Source: Holophagales bacterium
Lineage (GTDB): Bacteria; Acidobacteriota; Thermoanaerobaculia; Multivoradales; Multivoraceae
NCBI GenBank assembly: GCA_009836625.1
Contig: VXVC01000006.1
Location: 62,001 to 126,000, forward strand
Length of the DNA stretch: 64,000 nt
Reading direction: 5' to 3'
Below, in pieces: positions 1-8,381 of the stretch. A program made the position numbers and the translations under genes. The notes below the pieces were generated by a model. It was not told where the DNA came from. It made no database searches and saw only the letters and a program-made list of their open reading frames with translations. Positions within the stretch are counted from its first letter, which is position 1; each line of letters begins with the position of its first letter.

Positions 1-1
1 G

Positions 2-904
2 CTCCAGCGCGACGTGCTCGTGGGCATCGAGGCCCTGGAGAAACGGCCGATGCTCGATCTGCGCCGGCCGCTCGAGCGGGGGCTGATCAAGGAAGGGTCC
101 GCCCGAGACGAGCAGGCGGTGCGCGAGATCGTCCGCCGGCTGCTCGAACTGGCCGTCCCCGAGGGACGGAATCCGAAGCCGGCGATCCACGCCGTCGTCG
201 GCGTGCCGGCCGAGACTCTCCGCGTGAACCGCCAGAACCTGCGGCGCATCCTCGACGACCAGGTCAAGAGCCTGATGATCGTCTCGGAACCGTTCGCCGT
301 CGCCTACGGCCTCGACGCCCTGGTCCACACGATGGTCGTCGATATCGGCGCGGGGACGACGGACCTGTGCGTTCTCATGGGCCGGTTCCCGACCGAGGGC
401 GACCAGCGCACCCTGAACGTCGCCGGCGACGCCGTCGACCATCGTCTGCACGCGGGCATCGAGGAACGCTTCCCCGACGCTTCGGTGTCGATCCACATGG
501 CGCGCACGTGGAAGGAGAAGTACTCCTTCGTGGGTGGAGGCGGTCCGGTCGTGGTCGACGCGCCGGTGAGCGGCAGGCCGACCCGGATCGACATCAGCGA
601 GCCGATGCGCACCGCCTGCGAGAGTCTCCTGGAGCCGCTGCGTGAGACGATGCTCGACCTCATCGCCAGGGTCGAACCCGAGTACCAGGGCCGGGTCCGC
701 AACAACGTGATCCTCACCGGCGGATCCGGTCTGATCCGCGGCCTTGGCGCGGCGCTGCAGAACGCGCTCGCCGAACTGGGTGGTGGACGGGTGCGCGTGG
801 TCAAGGATCCGGTCTTCGTCGGCTCCGACGGCGGCCTGACCCTGGCCAACGACATCCGGGACGAGGACTGGCTGCGTCTGGGCGGAACCCGCGGCGATCA
901 GTAG
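2..904 (+). CDS. MamK/MreB-like actin-family protein, 5' end outside the window
   Basis: This is the C-terminal part of a bacterial actin-fold ATPase that would form cytoplasmic filaments. The frame is open to the left edge, so the true start lies outside the window; a GTG at 14 is only an internal candidate. Visible motifs are VVGVPAE, SEPFAVAYGL, the phosphate-2 motif DIGAGTTD at 341-364, and the adenosine motif LTGGSG near 715-732. The order and spacing of these, plus the tail from RNNVILTGG to the end, resemble MamK more closely than MreB. MamK positions magnetosomes, but no other mam gene is visible here, so only family membership is claimed. The last bases overlap the convergent methyltransferase gene by 7 nt. 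Confidence 0.8.
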   Translation, partial: LQRDVLVGIEALEKRPMLDLRRPLERGLIKEGSARDEQAVREIVRRLLELAVPEGRNPKPAIHAVVGVPAETLRVNRQNLRRILDDQVKSLMIVSEPFAVAYGLDALVHTMVVDIGAGTTDLCVLMGRFPTEGDQRTLNVAGDAVDHRLHAGIEERFPDASVSIHMARTWKEKYSFVGGGGPVVVDAPVSGRPTRIDISEPMRTACESLLEPLRETMLDLIARVEPEYQGRVRNNVILTGGSGLIRGLGAALQNALAELGGGRVRVVKDPVFVGSDGGLTLANDIRDEDWLRLGGTRGDQ

Positions 905-1722
905 CGCGCCACCAGATAGACGACCCAACTGCCCTCGTTCGCCATCCGCGTGCGGCGCCGGAAGATGCCGTCCCCTTCTCCGGTGTCGCCATCCCAGCCC
1001 TCGCCGTACACGTCGACGTCGTCGAATCCGGCCTCGGCCAGCAACTCCCTGATCTCGGGCAGGGTCCACATCCGCCATGCGTAGCGGAAGACGTCGCGCA
1101 CCTTCTCCCCGCCCTCCGGCGTGAAGTGCATCGCGCAGCGCATCCAGTGGTCGACGGCGTTGAAGGCGAGCTGGTCCCAACTGTAGGTGAAGGCCGGCAG
1201 CGCGACTCCGTCGACGCCCACCGAGGCCTCGATCCCGGTGTCCTCGGTCGTCGCCTGAAAGGAGTCCGTGCCGCCGAAGGCGTCCAGAACGAACAGGCCT
1301 CCGGGCTCGAGCGAGCGCTTGGCCGCCCGAAAGTAGTCCAGCATCTCTCCGCGCCCCGGGAACAGGAAGAAGGAGAAGTTGAAGGCGACCTGCACGTCGA
1401 CCGCCGGGCCGGGTGTCAGGCGGACGTCGCGACACCCGAGCTCCACTCTGTCCTCGACGCACCTGGCCTCGACCCGATTGCGCCAGCCCCAGTCCAACGT
1501 CGGGCGGTGCAAGTCGACGCCCCAGGCGCGGTTCCCGGGCCTGCGGGCGGCGAACGCGCTCGCCAGCGAGGCGGTGCCGCAGAAGTCCTCCCGCAGGGTT
1601 CCGGGAAGCCGTCCGTTGAGGCGGCGATAGACCCGCTCGACGAAGTCGATGTCCACCTCCACGTTCTGGACGGCCGCCTCGTAGAACCGATGGCGGTGCC
1701 GACGGACATCCGCGGGCTTCAC
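898..1722 (-). CDS. Class I SAM-dependent methyltransferase
   Basis: A predicted soluble methyltransferase of 274 residues. The S-adenosylmethionine site is visible as EDFCGTAS (residues 45-52), followed by the acidic end of strand 2 in GVDLH (68-72). A post-motif segment with VAFNFSFFLFPGRG and a later LEPGGLFVLD match Rossmann-fold methyltransferases. The substrate cannot be told from sequence. I chose the GTG at 1722 because it overlaps the stop of the upstream HAD gene in a GTGA junction, and because the reading frame beyond it runs through the HAD gene out of frame. The two genes are thus probably translationally coupled. Confidence 0.8.
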   Translation of the reverse strand: MKPADVRRHRHRFYEAAVQNVEVDIDFVERVYRRLNGRLPGTLREDFCGTASLASAFAARRPGNRAWGVDLHRPTLDWGWRNRVEARCVEDRVELGCRDVRLTPGPAVDVQVAFNFSFFLFPGRGEMLDYFRAAKRSLEPGGLFVLDAFGGTDSFQATTEDTGIEASVGVDGVALPAFTYSWDQLAFNAVDHWMRCAMHFTPEGGEKVRDVFRYAWRMWTLPEIRELLAEAGFDDVDVYGEGWDGDTGEGDGIFRRRTRMANEGSWVVYLVARY

Positions 1723-2465
1723 GCGCGCCCCGGCGGCCCCGGCAACAGCGACGCCAGCTCGTCCAGGTCGGCCACCTTCGGGCAGTCCATCTCCGGCCAG
1801 TCGGCCCAGGGGTCGAGCAGGACGGCGTGAACGCCGGCGGCCCACGCGCCGATCACGTCGGCGGCGTACAGGTCGCCTATGTGCACCGTTCGTTCCGGAC
1901 GCGCGTCGACCAGATCGAGCGCCACCTCGAAGATCCGGGAGTCCGGCTTCTCGAAGCCCACAACCGTGGAGTCGACCAGGCCGTCGAAGAGTTGGTCCAT
2001 GCCGATCCGGGTGAGGGTCCGCGCCATGCTGCCGTCCGAGTTGCTGACCACTACCATGCGGTAGCCGAGCGCGCGGATTCGCTCGAGCGCTTCTCTTCGG
2101 CCCGGCAGCCTGCGGTTCCACAGCCGGTCGTTGCGGCCGGGCGAGAACAGCCGCTCCGCGAGCCCGGAGGCGACGGCGTCCAGTTCGACGCCATCCCGGC
2201 GGGACGCCGGCAGCCGCTCGAGAGTCGCTCGCAGGTAGAAGCGGAAGGCCCCGCCTCCCTCGGTCGTCCGCCGCTCGGCCAGGGCCGCGGAGAGCACCGG
2301 CCGCGCCGCTGCCTCGGCACGCTCCAACTGTCGTCCCGAGCACTCCACGCCCAAACTGGACGCAGCGGCGGCGACCCGGTCGAAGTCCATCGACAGGAAG
2401 GTGTTGCCGGCGTCGAAGAAGATCGTGTCGAGTTCCGCCCAGGGAACCGTTCGCGAAATCGCCAT
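1719..2465 (-). CDS. HAD-superfamily hydrolase
   Basis: A 248-residue haloacid-dehalogenase-fold hydrolase. Motif I is FFDAGNT with the nucleophile Asp18, motif II is VVVSNSDG, motif III the lysine in GFEKPDSRIF, and motif IV GDLYAAD. The second Asp of the usual DxDxT motif I, the general acid in phosphatases, is replaced by Gly20, so phosphatase activity may be altered. The alpha-helical cap lies between residues about 25 and 120. It begins with ATG at 2465 and shares a 58 bp divergent gap with the di-heme peroxidase-like gene. Downstream it is coupled to the methyltransferase. The substrate is unknown. Confidence 0.82.
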   Translation of the reverse strand: MAISRTVPWAELDTIFFDAGNTFLSMDFDRVAAAASSLGVECSGRQLERAEAAARPVLSAALAERRTTEGGGAFRFYLRATLERLPASRRDGVELDAVASGLAERLFSPGRNDRLWNRRLPGRREALERIRALGYRMVVVSNSDGSMARTLTRIGMDQLFDGLVDSTVVGFEKPDSRIFEVALDLVDARPERTVHIGDLYAADVIGAWAAGVHAVLLDPWADWPEMDCPKVADLDELASLLPGPPGRA

Positions 2466-2523
2466 GGCGGCTTAGTGTGCCACTGATCGGATCGTTTATT
2501 CTCGGCAGTCACGGAGGACGACG

Positions 2524-3660
2524 ATGAAGCGAAGAAGCGTGATCGGGCCGGCAGCGCTCGCCATGGCAACCGCTCTCCTGTTCGGCGCCGCGACCGCCGC
2601 CCAGGAGGAGGAACCTTCACCCGGTTTGCAACAGCTCGGCAACGACCTGTTCGCCGAACTCCTGTTCAACAACCAGGGCACGGGCTTCGCGATCGCCTGC
2701 TCCGTGTGCCACGCCATCGGCGAGTCGGTGCCCGGCAAACCCGAGCGCTACTACGCCGACCACACACCGACCAGCCTGACCGCGAACCGCGAGACGACCG
2801 AGCGAAACGCGCAGACCCTGGCCGACGCCTCCCGCGCCGAGGTGTTCGGCTGGGATGGCGCCTACGACTCGATGGAGGACATGATCCTCGACAAGCTGGT
2901 CGGCAAGCAGTACGGCTGGAGCGACGAGGACCGCGACGCGGGGATGGACAACGCGACCTACGTGCTGCTCAACGAGGGCCACAACGCGATCTCGGGCGTG
3001 CCATACCTCGACCAGTTCCAGGAGGTCTACGGCCTGGATCTGGAGTCCCTGCCGCGGCCGGAAGTGGCCGCCGCCGCCGCCCGCGCCCTGGCCGACTACA
3101 CCCGTACCCTGAGCTACACGATGACCGCGCGTTGGGACGCGTTCGCCGAGCAGAACCGGTTCCGCAAGCAACCAAACGACGGCGAGGACATGCTGAACTA
3201 CGCGGCGAGCATCGAAAGCCGGATCTTCAACCAGGAGGGGCGGAACCTGATCCGGCGGCCGGAGGGGTTCACCGAGACGGCCTACGAGGGCTTCAAGACC
3301 TTCTTCCGCGCCTTCGACGTGGAATCCGTCGGCAACTGCGTCCGCTGCCACGTGCCGCCGACCTTCAGCGACTACGCGCTCCACGGCACCGGCGCGGGCG
3401 ACTTCAAGACGCCGCCGCTCCGGAACCTCGCCCGCACCGACCCGTACCTGCACGACGGCAGCGCCGCCACGCTCGAGGACGCGATCCGGGCCCACATGGC
3501 GCTGGCCGAAGCGGCCGACAGCGAGCAGGAAGGCGTCGACCCGCTGTTCGGCGAGATCAACATCTCGGACGCGGACATCGAACCACTCGTGCTGTTCCTC
3601 CAGATGCTGGAAGAGGTGGGGCCCGACAACTTCCGCCATTACCTGATCAACTTCGAGTGA
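2524..3660 (+). CDS. Di-heme cytochrome c peroxidase / MauG-like protein
   Basis: An exported 378-residue c-type cytochrome. A cleavable signal peptide covers about residues 1-26 (ending in ATAAQ). Two heme-binding CxxCH motifs are present: C59-S-V-C62-H63 and C272-V-R-C275-H276. This two-heme layout, the size, and the PPLRNLARTDPYLHDGS segment near the second heme match the bacterial cytochrome c peroxidase/MauG family, which reduces peroxide or oxidises a protein partner in the periplasm. A GGAGG ribosome site precedes the ATG. The next gene starts inside its stop codon, so the two are likely one unit and the partner may be its substrate or accessory. Confidence 0.85.
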   Translation: MKRRSVIGPAALAMATALLFGAATAAQEEEPSPGLQQLGNDLFAELLFNNQGTGFAIACSVCHAIGESVPGKPERYYADHTPTSLTANRETTERNAQTLADASRAEVFGWDGAYDSMEDMILDKLVGKQYGWSDEDRDAGMDNATYVLLNEGHNAISGVPYLDQFQEVYGLDLESLPRPEVAAAAARALADYTRTLSYTMTARWDAFAEQNRFRKQPNDGEDMLNYAASIESRIFNQEGRNLIRRPEGFTETAYEGFKTFFRAFDVESVGNCVRCHVPPTFSDYALHGTGAGDFKTPPLRNLARTDPYLHDGSAATLEDAIRAHMALAEAADSEQEGVDPLFGEINISDADIEPLVLFLQMLEEVGPDNFRHYLINFE

Positions 3661-4319
3661 AGAGGGCCGGTCTCCCGCTCGTTGGGCCGCTGCTCGCCGC
3701 GCTGCTGCTCGCGGCACCGCTTGCCGCCGATCCTTCGCTCGAGCGCATGGAGGCGCTGCCCCCGGATCTGCCGGACTGGCTGGCGCCGCTGCTCGATCCG
3801 GGCGGCTACAAGGTCGTCAGGGACGAGGGCCAGCCGATCGAGTTCTGGTTCCCGCCCGCGCTGCCCATGCAGGACCCCTCGGCAGAACTCGGAGTCGAGT
3901 ATCCGACCCTGCCTCCCGGCGGTCTGGTCGGCCTGATGCGCACGACGGACGACTGGAGCACCTACAAGAAGCAGATCGTGCCGGCCGGTATCTACACCCT
4001 CCGCTACGCCGTGCAGCCGGCGGACGGCGACCACACCGGGCAGACCTGGTTCCGCGACTTCCTCATCCTCATTCCGGTAGCTCTCGACACGTTCGATCCC
4101 TACGGCTTCCCGGAGCAGGAGCCCCTGGTCGAAGCCAGCATCACGATCATCGAGGGCGCCACCCACCCGATGACGATGGCCCTGTTCCAGAACTACGACG
4201 GCGCGGAGAGCGCCACCATGTTCTGGAACGACCTCGATCAGCCCACGCTGGCCGTGCCCCTCGGCGACGTGACCCTGGGGCTCGTCGTCGAGGGCGAGGG
4301 CGAGGAAGTGCCCCTGTAG
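3657..4319 (+). CDS. Exported protein of unknown function, coupled to di-heme peroxidase-like gene
   Basis: I do not recognise this 220-residue protein. It begins with GTG at 3657, overlapping the TGA of the cytochrome gene (GTGA). The N-terminus is a signal peptide (VKRAGL, then a leucine/alanine-rich stretch ending near LAA). The mature part looks like a beta-rich extracytoplasmic domain with many aromatic and Pro residues and no cysteine. It contains a VPAGIYTLRY segment reminiscent of DUF2911-type proteins, though that resemblance is weak. Context suggests a periplasmic role tied to the di-heme protein. The product is certain as a gene, its function is not. Confidence 0.7.
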   Translation: MKRAGLPLVGPLLAALLLAAPLAADPSLERMEALPPDLPDWLAPLLDPGGYKVVRDEGQPIEFWFPPALPMQDPSAELGVEYPTLPPGGLVGLMRTTDDWSTYKKQIVPAGIYTLRYAVQPADGDHTGQTWFRDFLILIPVALDTFDPYGFPEQEPLVEASITIIEGATHPMTMALFQNYDGAESATMFWNDLDQPTLAVPLGDVTLGLVVEGEGEEVPL

Positions 4320-4337
4320 TTGCCGCGGTCGCAGCCG

Positions 4338-5138
4338 CTAGCGACTTCGCGTCAGCGGCACGAAGCGCACCGGGATCACGCGGGTCCGCTCCAACGAACC
4401 GTCCGCCTGCTTCTCCAGCACCTGGAGTTCCTGACGGCCGCCATCGGGCCCCACGGGCAACACCAGCCGGCCGCCGACAGCCAACTGGTCGACCAGGGGC
4501 TGCGGGACGTGGTCCGGCGCCGCGGTGACGACGATCGCGTCGAACGGCGCCTGCTCCGGCCAGCCCAGGTAGCCGTCGCCAGTCCGGGTCGTCACGTTCT
4601 CGTACCCGGCCGCGTCAAGCGCCGCCGCCGCCCGCAGCCCGAGTGGCTCCACGATCTCGATCGTGAACACATGGTCCACGATCTCCGCCAGCACCGCGGC
4701 CTGGTAGCCCGAGCCGGTGCCGATCTCCAGCACCCTGTCCTCCGGGTCTGGCTCGGCGAGCTCGGTCATCAGCGCGACGATGTAGGGCTGGGAGATCGTC
4801 TGCCGCCAGCCGATCCCGAGCGGCGAGTCGCGGTAGGCCCACTCGCGGATGTCCTCCGGCACGAACAGGTGGCGTTCGACCTTCCCCATCGCGTCGACGA
4901 CGCGAACGTCGAGCACCGGCGGCCGGCCGTCGCGGGGTTCGGAGATCGTGTCGCGCACCATGCGCCGCCTCAACTCCGCGAAGTCGACCGCCTCCTGGGC
5001 CGACGCCGTGCAGCCCGCGAGGCCGACGCTCGCCGCCGCGGCAACGCCCAGAATGCCGGGCCTCGACCGGTGCCCCAGGCCCGCGTATAGCCTTCGCAGG
5101 CTCTTCCCGACACCGCCGCCAACCGAGATCCGCGTCAT
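4338..5138 (-). CDS. pcm: Protein-L-isoaspartate O-methyltransferase, predicted lipoprotein
   Basis: A 266-residue member of the PIMT family, which methylates isoaspartyl residues in damaged proteins. The family active-site motif TISQP is intact (residues 114-118), and the SAM motif VLEIGTGSGYQAA follows. Unlike classical cytoplasmic Pcm, it has an N-terminal extension with a basic segment, a hydrophobic stretch and a lipobox-like LAGC (Cys43), which suggests export and lipidation. I chose ATG 5138 because it gives this complete signal; a cytoplasmic form would need an internal start. The N-terminus faces the MFS gene across a short divergent gap. A second, more divergent paralogue lies at 7448-8380. 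Confidence 0.82.
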   Translation of the reverse strand: MTRISVGGGVGKSLRRLYAGLGHRSRPGILGVAAAASVGLAGCTASAQEAVDFAELRRRMVRDTISEPRDGRPPVLDVRVVDAMGKVERHLFVPEDIREWAYRDSPLGIGWRQTISQPYIVALMTELAEPDPEDRVLEIGTGSGYQAAVLAEIVDHVFTIEIVEPLGLRAAAALDAAGYENVTTRTGDGYLGWPEQAPFDAIVVTAAPDHVPQPLVDQLAVGGRLVLPVGPDGGRQELQVLEKQADGSLERTRVIPVRFVPLTRSR

Positions 5139-5196
5139 CGTCTCTCCCGCCACCCCTGCCGTCAGCCTGTGGCGCCGACCGGGCCTCCTAGCGTAC

Positions 5197-6360
5197 ATGG
5201 GGTCGTGGGCCTGCTCGAGCGCCGGTCTCGCGATGCAACAACTCCTGCTGGTCTGGCTGCTCGCCGGCGTACTCGCTCTGCCAGCCGACCGGGTGGGGCC
5301 GCTGCAGGCGGCAATCGGCCTGCCAGGAGTGATCATCATGCTCTGGGGCGGCGCCAACGCGGACCGCACGGACGCCAGGGCGATCCTGACCCGCGTGTTC
5401 GGCGCCGCGGCGCTCGTGCCCTTCGGTCTGGTCCTGGCGCTGGAACTCGGCGGACTCAACGTGTGGACGGTCACGGTCTGGGGACTCGGGATCAGCGCCG
5501 CCCTGTCGTTTTCCAGTCCGGCGCAGCAGGCCGTGCTGAACAGGATCGCCGGCCGCGACCTGCAGCGCGGAGTGACCGCGGCCACCGCGATCAGCATGTT
5601 CACCTACATGATCGGACTCCGGGTCGCCGGACAGCTCGACTCCTTCGGACTGCGACAGGTCCTGCTGGCCCAGAGCCTCTGCCTGGCCGCGGCTGCACTC
5701 TGGATCCGCCGGATCGGATCGCAGCCGGCGAACGACGGAGAGGCCGGTGCGCCCGCCTGGCGCCGCATCGTCGACGGTTTCCGGGCCTCCTACCGCCAGC
5801 GGGCCGTGTTCGACGCGATGACCGTGAACTTCGTCTCCAGCATCTTCAATGCTGGCGCCTTCTTCACCGTGCTCCCGTTCATCGTCCTCCGCGTCTATGA
5901 CGGCGACGTGGAACTCCTGTCCTGGCTGATGATCATGTTCTTCGCCGGAGCCGTCTTCTCCAACCTGATCATGCTCCGGTTCATGCCGTTTCAGCAGCCC
6001 GGGCGCTGGTTCGTCGTGCTGCAACTCTCTCGAATTCTCGTCCTGTTCCTGATCTGGATCGAGCCGGCCTGGTGGCTGGTCGTCACGGCTAGCGTCGCCT
6101 GGGGCCTGAACATGGGCGTCACGACCACTCTCGCCCGCGCCATCGTCCAGGAAGCCGCCGAGCCGCAGACCCGGGGCCGCGTCATGTCCGTCTTCGGCAT
6201 CGGTCTGCTCGGCGCTCCGCTGATCGGCGCCATCATCCTCGGCTGGATCGTCGAGGAGTACGGCGCCCTGGCCGGCCTGGTGCCCGGCATGGCGGCTTCG
6301 GTGCTCCTGTTCGTCTACAGCATGGCCGCCACGGGGCTGTGGCGGTATCGCTCGGCTTGA
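5197..6360 (+). CDS. Major facilitator superfamily transporter
   Basis: A polytopic inner-membrane protein of about 387 residues with roughly eleven to twelve hydrophobic segments, resembling MFS_3/enterobactin-exporter-like efflux carriers. The loop GGANADRTDAR after the early segments corresponds to the family's G-x-x-x-D-R-x-x-R-R signature between TM2 and TM3, and a long cytoplasmic linker follows TM6 (QPANDGEAGAPAW). The start is uncertain. The ATG at 5197 is the first clear in-frame start, but the preceding LWRRPGLLAY looks like the conserved N-terminus of the family, so translation may begin slightly upstream at a rare start such as CTG 5167. The substrate is unknown. Confidence 0.78.
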   Translation: MGSWACSSAGLAMQQLLLVWLLAGVLALPADRVGPLQAAIGLPGVIIMLWGGANADRTDARAILTRVFGAAALVPFGLVLALELGGLNVWTVTVWGLGISAALSFSSPAQQAVLNRIAGRDLQRGVTAATAISMFTYMIGLRVAGQLDSFGLRQVLLAQSLCLAAAALWIRRIGSQPANDGEAGAPAWRRIVDGFRASYRQRAVFDAMTVNFVSSIFNAGAFFTVLPFIVLRVYDGDVELLSWLMIMFFAGAVFSNLIMLRFMPFQQPGRWFVVLQLSRILVLFLIWIEPAWWLVVTASVAWGLNMGVTTTLARAIVQEAAEPQTRGRVMSVFGIGLLGAPLIGAIILGWIVEEYGALAGLVPGMAASVLLFVYSMAATGLWRYRSA

Positions 6361-6375
6361 CGCCCTGAGCACCGA

Positions 6376-7380
6376 TCAGGAACGGAATCGACCCCCACCG
6401 AGCTCGCAGTACCGATCGTACGTATCCCGGTCGATGTTCGACCCGCAGAGGATCAGCCCCACACGCGCGCCCGAGAGCTCCTCGGCGAGACCCGGCAGGG
6501 AAGCGGTCGTGGCGGCGCAGGCCGGCTCCACCGCGAGCTTCAGTTCCCGGAAGATGAGCCCCATGGCTTGAGCCAACTCGCGGTCGGTGACCAGGGCGAG
6601 CCGATCCACGTTGTTCCTGCAGAGCGTGAAGGGCAGCCGTTCGGTCATGGGCGGCGCCAGACTGTCCGCGATGGTGTCCACGGCTTCGAGGCGCTCCGGT
6701 CTACCGGACCTGAAGCTCCTGTGCATGGCGTCGGCGCCCACGGGTTCGACGCCGACGACGAGGCATTCGGGGTTCAGTCGCTTCGTGATCGCCGACACGC
6801 CCCCGGCCAGACCGCCGCCGCCGATGGCGACGACGAGCACGTCGAGGTCTCCAAGCTGCCGGTGCATTTCAAGACCGAGCGTCGCCGCGCCGAGGGCCGT
6901 CGCCAGGCCGTCGAATGGATGGATCGTCGCCCGGCCCTCCGCGGCCGCGATCCCGGCCACCATCTCGAATCCGCTGGGGCCATCCTCCGCCATCAGGACC
7001 TCGGCGCCAAGCGCCCTGGCCAACTCGACGCGCGCCGGATTGGCCGATCGCTGCATGACGACCTTCGCGCTGGTCCCCGCCGCCTTCGCCGCATACGCCA
7101 CGGCGATCGCGTGATTGCCCGCGCTCATGGCCGTTACGCCGGCCCGCAGTTGTTCGGCGCTCAGTCGCAGGACGTTCGACAGCGCCCCCCGCGCCTTGAA
7201 CGTACCGGAACGCTGAAAGAGCTCCAGCTTGGCGTAGACACGGCTGCTCCCCGGCAGGATCGCCCGCATCTCGGGGCCAGACCACTCGACGACCGGGGTT
7301 TCAACGATGTGAGGAGTGATCAGCGCAAGCGTGTCTTCGACTGCCTCCAGCGTGATGCCATGCTCGTCGTTGCTCACCAC
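6376..7380 (-). CDS. PLP-dependent threonine/serine dehydratase family enzyme
   Basis: A 334-residue fold-type II pyridoxal-phosphate enzyme, similar to threonine dehydratase and serine racemase. The Schiff-base lysine is Lys62 in SGTFKARGA. The substrate-binding loop is SAGNHA, the cofactor phosphate loop GGGGLAGG, and the C-terminal serine region LILCGSNID. There is no C-terminal ACT regulatory domain, so it resembles catabolic TdcB or serine racemase rather than the biosynthetic IlvA. Serine racemase, threonine dehydratase and threo-3-hydroxyaspartate dehydratase cannot be separated by eye. It starts with tandem GTG codons and sits convergent to the MFS gene. Confidence 0.85.
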   Translation of the reverse strand: MVSNDEHGITLEAVEDTLALITPHIVETPVVEWSGPEMRAILPGSSRVYAKLELFQRSGTFKARGALSNVLRLSAEQLRAGVTAMSAGNHAIAVAYAAKAAGTSAKVVMQRSANPARVELARALGAEVLMAEDGPSGFEMVAGIAAAEGRATIHPFDGLATALGAATLGLEMHRQLGDLDVLVVAIGGGGLAGGVSAITKRLNPECLVVGVEPVGADAMHRSFRSGRPERLEAVDTIADSLAPPMTERLPFTLCRNNVDRLALVTDRELAQAMGLIFRELKLAVEPACAATTASLPGLAEELSGARVGLILCGSNIDRDTYDRYCELGGGRFRS

Positions 7381-7447
7381 CCTGGACTCTACCGACGGGA
7401 ACAGGCAAGCCGGACAACCTCGGCTTCGAGGCCGACGACGGCGTCGA

Positions 7448-8380
7448 TCAGTCGTCGCTGGTCAGCGGCGGGAAGCGCACTTCCAGCACCGACGTCGCTG
7501 CGACCGACCCGTCAGGCAGCTTCTCCAACACCTGGAGTACCTGGGGCCCGTCCGGAGATCCCACGGGCCCCACGAGCTTCCCGCCCAGGGCAAGCTGGTC
7601 GATCAGCGTCTGCGGCACGGGGTCGACCGGCCCCTTGACGACGATCGAGTCGAACGGCGCGAACTCCGGCCAACCCTCGAAGGGTTCGCCGACCCCCACC
7701 GTCACGTTGCCGTAGCCGAAATCGCCGAGGGTAGCGGCAGCCCGCTGAGCGAGCGCTTCATCGGGCTCGATCGTGTAGACGCGCTCCACCATCTCGGACA
7801 GCACGGCAGCCAGATAGCCGGAGCCGGTACCGACCTCGAGCACCTTGTGGCCTAAAACAGGCAGCGTGGGTGTGGTGCGGGGCGGCACAGCGAGTTCGGC
7901 CATCAACGCCACAATGTAGGAATCCGGCGTCGTCCGACCCCGGCCAATCGGCAGCTCAGGGCCGCGATAGGCACGAACTTGCTCCGCCGCCGGAACGAAG
8001 TGGTGCCGCGCCACTCCGGGTACACCACCAATCACATTGACCACCCGATGAACATCCAGGTCCGCGCGGTCCATGGACCGCCCGAGAACGTAACCGATCA
8101 TCTCGGCACGCTCGTAGTCCCGCTCCCAGCGAGCGATCCCAGCCACCCCCCTCGCTGCCATGACCGTGAAGTAGCAGACAGAGAAGAGCGTGAAGACGCC
8201 GGCAGCCCACACGACGACCCGAGCAAACGCCAGGGGGCGCGCCGCCGAGCGGTCCGCCAGCCGCCGTCTCAGCACCGCACCCAACGGGCGATCCAGTTGA
8301 ATCCGGCCACTGGTGAGCCCATGCCCGCGCCCCTGGTCATCGATGCTCTTCCGAGGAACCAGGGATCGCCGGATCTTCAT
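7448..8380 (-). CDS. Membrane-anchored protein-L-isoaspartate methyltransferase-like protein with altered active-site motif
   Basis: A 310-residue PIMT homologue with a cytoplasmic N-terminal tail, one transmembrane segment (about residues 53-75) and a catalytic-type domain. The SAM motif VLEVGTGSGYLAA is intact. The family's TISxP active-site motif is replaced by T150-T-P-D-S154, so the catalytic serine and the following proline are not in place. The C-terminal half stays clearly alignable with the paralogue at 4338-5138 (VPQTLIDQLALGG, EVRFPPLT). It begins 1 base after the stop of the downstream-most ABC permease gene, so it is probably the last gene of that transporter operon. It could be a non-catalytic or re-targeted methyltransferase. 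Confidence 0.75.
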   Translation of the reverse strand: MKIRRSLVPRKSIDDQGRGHGLTSGRIQLDRPLGAVLRRRLADRSAARPLAFARVVVWAAGVFTLFSVCYFTVMAARGVAGIARWERDYERAEMIGYVLGRSMDRADLDVHRVVNVIGGVPGVARHHFVPAAEQVRAYRGPELPIGRGRTTPDSYIVALMAELAVPPRTTPTLPVLGHKVLEVGTGSGYLAAVLSEMVERVYTIEPDEALAQRAAATLGDFGYGNVTVGVGEPFEGWPEFAPFDSIVVKGPVDPVPQTLIDQLALGGKLVGPVGSPDGPQVLQVLEKLPDGSVAATSVLEVRFPPLTSDD

Positions 8381-8381
8381 T

